Part shown: positions 1 to 5,306 of the stretch, in pieces
Layout of the letters: each line of letters begins with the position of its first letter
Position numbering within the stretch: position 1 is the stretch's first letter
Assembly (NCBI GenBank): GCA_020433835.1
Contig: JAGRBY010000261.1
Span: 1 to 9,317, forward strand
Direction of reading: 5' to 3'
Origin: Anaerolineae bacterium
GTDB taxonomy: Bacteria > Chloroflexota > Anaerolineae > 4572-78 > J111
Length of the DNA: 9,317 nt
Notes under the pieces: generated by a model
Databases searched by the model: none
The model's input: the letters and a program-made list of their open reading frames with translations, nothing else
Told to the model about the DNA's origin: nothing
Program-made: the position numbers and the translations under genes

Positions 1-95
1 ATAAGTAATCCCACGACTCCAACCAGCACCATAAAGGTAACGTCTCGAACGTGGGTTTTGAACCAATATTGTGCTATCATCAAGCCCTTTGACAT
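1..95 (-). CDS. N-terminal fragment of a membrane protein (possibly ABC-2-type permease), cut by the window edge
   Basis: Reading the minus strand from an ATG at 95-93 gives 31 uninterrupted codons to the left edge. The product begins MSKGLMIAQYWFKTHVRD and then enters a hydrophobic stretch (TFMVLVGVVGLL) that looks like a first membrane helix. A short amphipathic start followed directly by a helix is common in ABC-2-type permease subunits, but 31 residues cannot settle the family. A second in-frame ATG at 80-78 has an AAGGG 4 nt upstream and may be the true start. A TATAAT box at 118-113 supports transcription in this direction. The fragment is too short for a firm assignment; the reading frame itself is likely real. 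Confidence 0.5.
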   Translation of the reverse strand, partial: MSKGLMIAQYWFKTHVRDVTFMVLVGVVGLL

Positions 96-112
96 CTGGA
101 TTCCGACGGAGG

Positions 113-141
113 ATTATACTCTTATTCGCTGAGATGCCCAA
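113..141 (-). promoter_or_regulatory. Putative sigma70-type promoter for the left-edge minus-strand gene
   Basis: On the minus strand, a perfect TATAAT (118-113) lies 17 nt downstream of TTGGGC (141-136), which matches the -35 consensus at only three positions. The predicted start near 106 would leave about 11 nt before the ATG at 95, or about 26 nt before the alternative ATG at 80. The longer leader fits better with ribosome binding. The -10 box is strong and the -35 box weak. Confidence 0.4.
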
Positions 142-196
142 GTTCTATAGAGCGGGGGTAAATATAGGCGGGTAAAATGTGTGGAGGCTTTAAAGT

Positions 197-231
197 GAAA
201 TAGCCTGGTGTGACCAGCACCAGGCTATTTC
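197..231. repeat. Perfect 14-bp inverted repeat (terminator-like hairpin or dyad)
   Basis: GAAATAGCCTGGTG (197-210) and CACCAGGCTATTTC (218-231) are exact reverse complements with a 7-nt loop. The ends are A/T-rich and the core G/C-rich, as in bidirectional terminators, but neither side has a proper T-run and no gene ends here. It lies between two divergently oriented starts (95 on minus, 294 on plus). The loop contains ACCAG, which can instead pair with CTGGT (205-209), so two exclusive hairpins are possible. It may be the terminator of an unseen small transcript or a regulatory dyad. Confidence 0.5.
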
Positions 232-293
232 GGAGAGAGAAGAGGGGTATTTTTATGACTTTTATAGGATAACAGAAATATAGTGGTGCGTAT

Positions 294-479
294 ATGAAAG
301 AAGAGTTAGGATTTTATATAGCTAACATTGAAATAAGTTTGGAAAGTTTAATACATAAAGATGCGATCAGGTCAAGATTGGAATTGATGTTCATTTCGAG
401 TAAAATGGCAGAAGACATAAAGTTCTTGGCCAATTTATTTCCAGCAGGACTTACGCAAATGACCGATTTTGTAGCGTAA
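294..479 (+). CDS. Doubtful small hypothetical protein (61 aa) whose end lies in a MITE-like element
   Basis: The frame runs from ATG 294 to TAA 477-479 and gives a 61-residue product that I do not recognise. There is no clear Shine-Dalgarno site before the ATG. The sequence is much more AT-rich than the flanking long genes. The last 11 or so residues (AGLTQMTDFVA) and the stop codon are encoded inside the MITE-like element that begins at 445. The original C-terminus, if there was one, has therefore been replaced. Removing the element and one target copy would let the frame continue to a TAG at 603-605, giving 64 codons that end just at the UPF0182 gene. It could be a small gene, a gene remnant or chance. 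Confidence 0.2.
   Translation: MKEELGFYIANIEISLESLIHKDAIRSRLELMFISSKMAEDIKFLANLFPAGLTQMTDFVA
440..444. repeat. Left target-site duplication (TCCAG)
   Basis: TCCAG directly abuts the left inverted repeat and is repeated exactly at 557-561 directly after the right inverted repeat. A 5-bp duplication at both borders of a perfect inverted-repeat element is good evidence of insertion, although five bases alone could match by chance. Confidence 0.65.
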
Positions 480-556
480 ATTGCCAATTTGCGTCACACG
501 TATGCCAAAAATAGGAAACAATTTAGCAAATTGTTCTACAGTGTGCGTAAGTCCTG
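445..556. mobile_element. MITE-like element, 112 bp, with perfect 13-bp terminal inverted repeats and 5-bp target duplication
   Basis: CAGGACTTACGCA (445-457) and TGCGTAAGTCCTG (544-556) are exact reverse complements. They are flanked by identical 5-bp direct repeats, TCCAG at 440-444 and 557-561. This is the signature of a transposed element. The interior is AT-rich, has no transposase frame, and contains further dyads: ACGCAAAT/ATTTGCGT (453-460/487-494), AAATTG-C-CAATTT (478-490), and an 8-bp stem with a 3-nt loop (517-535). A non-autonomous element moved by a transposase encoded elsewhere is the simplest reading. Similar-looking ends occur in elements common in cyanobacteria, from memory and unchecked. 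The parent family cannot be named from this window. Confidence 0.8.
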
Positions 557-561
557 TCCAG
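557..561. repeat. Right target-site duplication (TCCAG)
   Basis: This is the second copy of TCCAG, directly after the right inverted repeat. It lies 5 bp before the -35 box of the promoter for the UPF0182 gene, so the element inserted just outside that promoter. Confidence 0.65.
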
Positions 562-566
562 TTCAG

Positions 567-594
567 TTGATTCTAACCGTTCCAATGGTATACT
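567..594 (+). promoter_or_regulatory. Promoter of the UPF0182 gene
   Basis: TTGATT (567-572) and TATACT (589-594) are separated by 16 nt and match the sigma70 consensus at four and five of six positions. Transcription would begin near 601. That leaves the GTG at 605 almost no leader and favours the ATG codons at 632 or 647 as the translation start. The promoter begins 10 bp after the MITE-like element ends. Confidence 0.55.
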
Positions 595-646
595 GTCTTT
601 CGTAGTGGGCATTTTTTTAGCCAAGGGCAGGATGGAGAAATTTTTC

Positions 647-3442
647 ATGAGTACTGCAAATCGTTTTCGATTGTGGACGATTATTATTCTCGTCATTATT
701 TTTTATCTGATAATTCGGTTTGGGGTGGGACTTTACACCGATTATCTGTGGTTCCAGCACCTTGGCTTTGAGTCGGTCATGCTAACCAGCATTTGGGCCA
801 GAATTGCAGTTGGGGTTGGGGTTGCTATCCCTTTCGCTGTCATATTTTGGGTTAATACCTTTATTGCCCGTTGGCAGTCCGTTCGAAATGTGCTCTTTTT
901 TAGCGATGAAACGTTGGTCGCCCAGCGATTTGTGGTCTGGGCTATTTGGGGAGCCGGTATTCTGTTGGCCTGGATTATCGGTATGGCGGCTTCCAGCGAT
1001 TGGCTCTATTTTCTCCGCTATCTGCACCAGGTTCCATTTGGTCTAACTGACCCTATTTTCAACCGTGACGTTAGCTTTTACGTTTTCAGTTTGCCGGTCT
1101 TTCGCTTTGTGCAGAGCTGGCTGGTCGTTGCCCTCTTTTTGTCGTTGATTGGTACGGTCGCCATTTATGCTTTGGCACAGCAGAACAATTTGGCAGAAGG
1201 CCGGGTCATTGTGCTGCCGCACGTACAGCTGCATCTGTCGGTTATTGGGGCGCTCATTTTTTTGACCTTCGCATTTGATCACTGGCTCGATCTCTACGAT
1301 CTCATGTACTCGGACCGTGGCGTGGCCTTCGGAGCCAGCTACACCGATGTTAACGTCTCGATGCCTGCGTTGTGGACGATGGTTGTGGTTGCCCTAGCTA
1401 CAGCGGCTGTGCTGCTGTTGAACACACTTATCCGCCGGCCCGCCATCAGCCTGATGGCTGTTTTTGTATGGGTGCTGGTCGGCGTAATCGGGTCCGGTTT
1501 TATTCCGGGCATCATCCAGCGCTACATTGTTGAACCTAACGAACTGGCGCGGGAAGCCCCGTTTATCGAGAGCAATATTCGTTTAACTGCACAAGCCTAC
1601 GGTCTCGATCAAATACAGGAGCGCGATTTTAGCGAGGTCGAACCGCTCACCCAAGAAGCGGTCATCGCCAATGATAATTTCTTGAAGAATATCCGTCTGT
1701 GGGACTATCGGCCGTTGGAGCGAACCTATCAGCAAATTCAGGCGATTCGGCTGTACTATCAATTCCATGACATCGATTTCGACCGTTATTTGGTTAATGA
1801 CGAACTGCGCCAGGTGGCCATTTCAGCCCGCGAGCTGAATAAGTCGGCTCTGCAATCGCAGACGTGGGTTACAGAGCGCCTGCAATTTACGCACGGCTAC
1901 GGCGTGGTGGCCAACCCGGTCAACGAAGTTACGCGCGAAGGTCTGCCTCAGCTTTGGGTCAAAGATTTGCCGCCGGAAACCACAGTTGATATCAACGTCG
2001 AGCGCCCGGAAATCTATTACGGCGAAACAGTTGATGATTATGTCTTTGTAAAAACAAATGAGCGCGAATTCGACTACCCCAGCGGTGAGCAAAACGTTTT
2101 TACCAGCTACGAAGGCTCCGGCGGCGTTGTTTTAGATAGTTACCTCAAGCGGCTTGCGTTTGCGATGCGGTTATCCGATACCAACATGTTGCTCAGCCAA
2201 GAGTTTACTCCCGAAAGCCGGGTGATGCTGTATCGAAATATTCGCGAGCGTGTTCGTCGCATCGCGCCATTTCTTGAGTATGATGAAGATCCTTACATTG
2301 TTGTGGGTGAAGATGGCCATTTATACTGGCTGCAAGATGCCTATACCACGTCCAGCCGCTTCCCCTATGCTGAACCGAGTGTTTTTCCGCATAATCAGCC
2401 CACAATGCAAATCAATTACATTCGCAATTCTGTAAAAATATTGATCGATGCCTATGACGGATCGCTTACGTTTTTCATTGCCGATGAGGAAGACCCGCTC
2501 ATTCAATCGTACAAAGCGATATTTCCTGAGCTTTTTACGGCGATGAGCGAAATGCCCGATTGGTTGCGCAGCCATATTCGTTATCCCGAGGAAATTTTCC
2601 GCATTCAGTCAGAACGATACCGAACCTACCACATGCGCGACGTCAACGTTTTCTATAATAAGGAAGACTTATGGCAGATACCGCGTGAAAACTTTGCCGG
2701 TGAAACTGTCGCTGTGGAGCCATATTATGTAATGTTAAAGCTGCCCGGTGCCGAAGATACCGAATTTGTGCTGATTCAACCCTTTACCCCCAACAACAAA
2801 GACAATCTCATCGGCTGGATGGCCGCCCGTTCTGATGGCGAGAACTACGGCCAATTGGTGACCTATCGTTTCCCCAAACAGGAGTTGATTTTTGGCCCGC
2901 TTCAAATCGAGGGCCGGATCGATCAAAATCCGGAAATTTCGTCGCAAATTACGCTGTGGGATCAGGGTGGCTCGCAGGTTATTCGCGGCAATCTGTTAGT
3001 GCTGCCAATTGATAATTCGCTGCTGTATGTCGAGCCGCTGTACTTGCAGGCCGAAAACGGCCAAATCCCCGAGCTAAAACGCATCATCTTAGCTTCCGGC
3101 GATCAAATTGTGATGCGAACCACGTTAGCACAGGCTCTCATTGCTTTGTTTGAAGGGGCTGAGGATGAAGAGTTGGTCACACCTGTGGCGAATTCCAGCA
3201 GTACTGTCAATGAAGAAGATATAACCTCTGCTGAACCCGATTCCGAATCTTCGGTTGATACCGCTATCCCGACCGATTTGAGTAATAGAGACATCGCTGA
3301 GCTGGCTCAAATGGCCTCTGATCACTACGATGCCGCGCAGAGGGCGTTGCGAGACAGCGATTGGACAACCTATGGTCAGGAACTTGAACAAATGGAGGCC
3401 GTACTCGATACGATGGTTCAACTGACTCGCCAACAGCCGTAA
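647..3442 (+). CDS. UPF0182 family multi-pass membrane protein
   Basis: This is a large integral membrane protein of the UPF0182 (COG1615) family, whose biochemical function is unknown. Numbered from the GTG at 605, which would give 945 residues, seven hydrophobic segments lie near 23-43, 66-88, 108-129, 170-190, 208-226, 255-276 and 281-303. A large, probably extracytoplasmic domain follows. Family hallmarks include PFGLTDPIFNRDVSFYVF (144-161), PNELAREAPFIESNI (311-325), and later blocks such as LYWLQDAYTTSSRFPY, NYIRNSVKILIDAYDGS, YPEEIF and FYNKEDLWQIP. The tail is an acidic Ser/Thr-rich linker followed by a short helical segment. ATG 647 is chosen because GGAG lies 9 nt upstream and the promoter predicts a start near 601. 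ATG 632, with AAGGG 4 nt upstream, is a close alternative. At about 931 residues the length is normal, and the gene is intact. It appears monocistronic. Confidence 0.93.
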   Translation: MSTANRFRLWTIIILVIIFYLIIRFGVGLYTDYLWFQHLGFESVMLTSIWARIAVGVGVAIPFAVIFWVNTFIARWQSVRNVLFFSDETLVAQRFVVWAIWGAGILLAWIIGMAASSDWLYFLRYLHQVPFGLTDPIFNRDVSFYVFSLPVFRFVQSWLVVALFLSLIGTVAIYALAQQNNLAEGRVIVLPHVQLHLSVIGALIFLTFAFDHWLDLYDLMYSDRGVAFGASYTDVNVSMPALWTMVVVALATAAVLLLNTLIRRPAISLMAVFVWVLVGVIGSGFIPGIIQRYIVEPNELAREAPFIESNIRLTAQAYGLDQIQERDFSEVEPLTQEAVIANDNFLKNIRLWDYRPLERTYQQIQAIRLYYQFHDIDFDRYLVNDELRQVAISARELNKSALQSQTWVTERLQFTHGYGVVANPVNEVTREGLPQLWVKDLPPETTVDINVERPEIYYGETVDDYVFVKTNEREFDYPSGEQNVFTSYEGSGGVVLDSYLKRLAFAMRLSDTNMLLSQEFTPESRVMLYRNIRERVRRIAPFLEYDEDPYIVVGEDGHLYWLQDAYTTSSRFPYAEPSVFPHNQPTMQINYIRNSVKILIDAYDGSLTFFIADEEDPLIQSYKAIFPELFTAMSEMPDWLRSHIRYPEEIFRIQSERYRTYHMRDVNVFYNKEDLWQIPRENFAGETVAVEPYYVMLKLPGAEDTEFVLIQPFTPNNKDNLIGWMAARSDGENYGQLVTYRFPKQELIFGPLQIEGRIDQNPEISSQITLWDQGGSQVIRGNLLVLPIDNSLLYVEPLYLQAENGQIPELKRIILASGDQIVMRTTLAQALIALFEGAEDEELVTPVANSSSTVNEEDITSAEPDSESSVDTAIPTDLSNRDIAELAQMASDHYDAAQRALRDSDWTTYGQELEQMEAVLDTMVQLTRQQP

Positions 3443-3451
3443 ATATTTTTT

Positions 3452-3467
3452 GTAGAACGTTTTCTAC
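3452..3467. terminator. Weak hairpin between the convergent UPF0182 and TPR genes
   Basis: GTAGAA (3452-3457) and TTCTAC (3462-3467) form a 6-bp stem with a CGTT loop. The hairpin covers the TPR gene's stop codon and sits 9 bp after the UPF0182 stop. A T-run (3445-3451) precedes it on the plus strand. There is no good T-tract after the stem on either strand, so intrinsic termination would be weak. It is the only candidate in the 21-bp gap. Confidence 0.3.
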
Positions 3468-4933
3468 TTCTCGGTCTCGTCAAGCTGTCCTTCGATGCGA
3501 TAAATACCCTCCCACGCCGAAGCACGATAGGCTCCTGTTACATCGCGCTCGGTGATTGTCTGGTAAGCCTGATGTGCATCGGTAAGTTGGCCTTGGGCTT
3601 CCAAAAATCGGGCTAAATGAAAGCGAGCACGCATAAGTTGCGGATCAAGCTCGATAGCGCGGCGTAAATTGGTTTCGGCCTCATCTAAATCACCGGTCAG
3701 AAACTGCATCCAGCCTAAAAGGTCATAAGCTTCGGCATTTTTATCATCAATTTCAACCAGCGCCTCGGCCAGAGGGATACCGGCCTCTTCGAGCCGATAA
3801 CTGCGTCCGGCATAAAAGTTGGCCTGCACGAGTTGCAGATCAACATCATCCGGCGCAACCTCAACTGCTTTCATATAATATTCCTCGGCAGCGGACAGAA
3901 AACCCTGTTCCGTTTTCAATTTTGCTAGCTCGATATAGACGGCGGGGTTTTTTTCATCCAACGCCGCCGCGTGCAGCAGCATATCCTCAGCCACCCCATA
4001 AGCGTGCTGCTGCCGCAGATAGATGCCCTGAAAATAGGCCGGTAACGGCGATGAAGCATCCAACGATTCTGCTTGCCGGAACGTTACTAGCGCCGGTCGA
4101 CCATATTGGGCCAGGGCATGCCCCAAAAAGGCCAACGTCTCAGCTTTTTCCGCATCCGAGGCCGTATCATCAGCAGCAGCGATCTGGAGCGCGTAAATCG
4201 CCAGCGGCCAGGCCTCGATCTGTACCATGGCGATGCTGATGGCCTGGGAGCGCTCTTTCGGTGAGCGATTTTTTACACTATCCAATGTGGCTGCCAAGTA
4301 ATCACGCTGGGCCGCGAGCGATTCAGAGATATCCGCCGGCAGTTTGGCTAGATAGTCACGGGCAGCTTTATTATCGACGGGGGCAGACAGAGCCGCCAGA
4401 AACCACGTTGCTTCATCATCGGGATGATAGGTTAACTGCTCCAAAAAGGCCTCCCGAGCCGCATCGAACTCCAATCGCGCTAAATAGACCCGTCCCAGAC
4501 CGCTAAAAACGCCGGGTAGCTCCGGATCAAGGGTGGCCGCCTCCTTCCATAGCGATAATGACCGCAACGTGTTACTTTGACGCAGATAGGTCTCGGCCAA
4601 CCCGGCGGTTGCCAACGAATTTTGCAAATCACGGGCTAAGGCGCGGTTAAAGGCATCCTCAGCCGGGAGGAGCTGCTGCTGCTGCAAATAAATTTGCCCC
4701 ACCTGGATAAGTGGCCGCGCCGATGTTGGATAACTGTCTGCTGCCTGTTCTAACACGCGAACCGCTTCGTTATACTGTTGATCAGCCGCAAGATCGCGCG
4801 CGTTCTCCAAAAAAGTCGCTAAAGGCTCGGGTGTCGGCGTCACCTCGCCCGATTGGCATGCCACCGGCCCGAAACCAGCAGCTAGCCAAACAATCAGCAT
4901 AATAATCAGCCTATTTAATCGCTTTGTCATCAT
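3464..4933 (-). CDS. TPR-repeat lipoprotein
   Basis: This 489-residue product starts with a basic N-region and hydrophobic core, then a lipobox-like GPVAC with Cys26 as the probable lipidated residue. Proline at -3 is atypical. A Thr/Pro-rich spacer (TPTPEP) follows, which fits attachment outside the cytoplasmic membrane. The rest is alpha-helical with about nine to ten tetratricopeptide repeats: roughly 38-172 as a first block, a divergent middle at 173-262, and 263-465 as a second block. Typical repeat signatures are LDEAETNLRRAIELDP (416-431) and AAEEYYMKAVEVAPDD (348-363). TPRs are protein-binding scaffolds, and no enzymatic domain is visible. The partner is unknown. Two ATGs stand in tandem (4933 and 4930). 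The first is favoured because the promoter places the transcript start at or beside it. The gene converges on UPF0182 and diverges from hppA. Confidence 0.88.
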   Translation of the reverse strand: MMTKRLNRLIIMLIVWLAAGFGPVACQSGEVTPTPEPLATFLENARDLAADQQYNEAVRVLEQAADSYPTSARPLIQVGQIYLQQQQLLPAEDAFNRALARDLQNSLATAGLAETYLRQSNTLRSLSLWKEAATLDPELPGVFSGLGRVYLARLEFDAAREAFLEQLTYHPDDEATWFLAALSAPVDNKAARDYLAKLPADISESLAAQRDYLAATLDSVKNRSPKERSQAISIAMVQIEAWPLAIYALQIAAADDTASDAEKAETLAFLGHALAQYGRPALVTFRQAESLDASSPLPAYFQGIYLRQQHAYGVAEDMLLHAAALDEKNPAVYIELAKLKTEQGFLSAAEEYYMKAVEVAPDDVDLQLVQANFYAGRSYRLEEAGIPLAEALVEIDDKNAEAYDLLGWMQFLTGDLDEAETNLRRAIELDPQLMRARFHLARFLEAQGQLTDAHQAYQTITERDVTGAYRASAWEGIYRIEGQLDETEK

Positions 4934-4940
4934 AAAAGAA

Positions 4941-4949
4941 ATTATAGCA
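4941..4949 (-). promoter_or_regulatory. Extended -10 promoter giving a probably leaderless TPR mRNA
   Basis: On the minus strand, TGC precedes a perfect TATAAT (4946-4941), the extended -10 form that can work without a good -35 box; none is evident. Only 7 nt (4940-4934) separate the TATAAT from the ATG at 4933. The normal start distance would place the first transcribed base at or next to the A of ATG. The intervening TTCTTTT has no Shine-Dalgarno sequence. Confidence 0.55.
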
Positions 4950-4977
4950 TAAAAAACGCAATCACTGTTTTTGTAAC

Positions 4978-5121
4978 GTGATCGAAATCGAAGATGAATA
5001 TCAATTTGATATAGTTAAACCAAGATGTATGGTGGGCTATTGGGCTAGCAAAGCTTCCGGTAATTACAGCCACCTGTATTGGATATCCAAGAAACAAAAA
5101 TCTAATTTAGAGATGCGATAA
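4978..5121 (+). CDS. Possible small ORF (47 codons) in the TPR-hppA divergent spacer
   Basis: A GTG at 4978 opens 47 codons ending at TAA 5119-5121. The frame is open back to a TAG at 4945-4947. The translation (start read as Met: MIEIEDEYQFDIVKPRCM..., then MVGYWASK and SHLYWISKK) has a mixed, protein-like composition with several aromatics. I recognise no family. No ribosome-binding site precedes the GTG, and two palindromes lie inside the frame. It could be a real microprotein, a remnant of a longer gene, or chance in AT-rich DNA. Confidence 0.18.
   Translation: MIEIEDEYQFDIVKPRCMVGYWASKASGNYSHLYWISKKQKSNLEMR
4998..5012. repeat. 15-bp palindrome (ATATCAATTTGATAT)
   Basis: The arms ATATCAA and TTGATAT are exact reverse complements around a single T. 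It lies in the spacer between the divergent TPR and hppA genes. Such a short AT-rich dyad is suited to binding a dimeric regulator. Chance is also possible in AT-rich sequence. Confidence 0.3.
5079..5090. repeat. 12-bp perfect palindrome (TTGGATATCCAA)
   Basis: This sequence equals its own reverse complement without a spacer. It is 55 bp upstream of the hppA -35 box. That position would suit an activator or a distal operator, but no regulator is encoded nearby and no second copy was seen in the window. Confidence 0.3.
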
Positions 5122-5145
5122 TAGTTCCATTTTGCACAATTAAGT

Positions 5146-5174
5146 TTGACAATAAGGTATATCTCATTTAAAAT
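5146..5174 (+). promoter_or_regulatory. Near-consensus sigma70-type promoter of hppA
   Basis: A perfect TTGACA (5146-5151) is followed, after the ideal 17 nt, by TAAAAT (5169-5174), five of six matches. Transcription should start near 5181, giving an untranslated leader of about 126 nt before the hppA ATG. It is the strongest promoter match in the window, which suggests substantial, possibly constitutive, expression. Confidence 0.7.
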
Positions 5175-5180
5175 TCAGCT

Positions 5181-5306
5181 TCGGCTGGTCATAAAGCCTG
5201 TGAGAGAGAGACCCTTCCCCAGATCTGTGATGCCAAGCCTTTTTTAACAAAACCTGTATGCCGCATTAAGCAAATTATCAAAATGAAATAGTAAAAGGAG
5301 AGATTC
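5181..5306 (+). promoter_or_regulatory. Long hppA 5' leader without a recognised riboswitch
   Basis: The predicted leader contains GGCT-N8-AGCC (5183-5198), a palindrome CAGATCTG (5220-5227), two copies of AAGCCT (5194-5199, 5235-5240) and a T-run directly after the second copy (5240-5245). I see no complementary arm that would make the T-run an intrinsic terminator. I found no match to the fluoride-riboswitch core. It ends with AAGGAG (5295-5300), 6 nt before the ATG, an excellent ribosome-binding site that fixes the hppA start. Confidence 0.35.

Noticed and set aside
22..222. 10-bp repeat ACCAGCACCA at 22-31 and 213-222
   Set aside because: One copy is inside a reading frame and the other inside the hairpin. 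The flanks do not match, so chance is the best explanation.
605..631. GTG at 605 as the UPF0182 start
   Set aside because: The promoter predicts a transcript start near 601, leaving no room for ribosome binding. Two ATGs downstream have better spacing to GGAG or AAGGG.
3922..4239. 105-codon plus-strand frame opposite the TPR gene
   Set aside because: Its Pro/Arg/Ala/His-rich translation is typical of an antisense shadow. The TPR repeats on the other strand are clear.
5181..5306. Fluoride or other known riboswitch in the hppA leader
   Set aside because: I could not find the conserved cores or a terminator stem before the T-run; only short repeats and small stems are visible.
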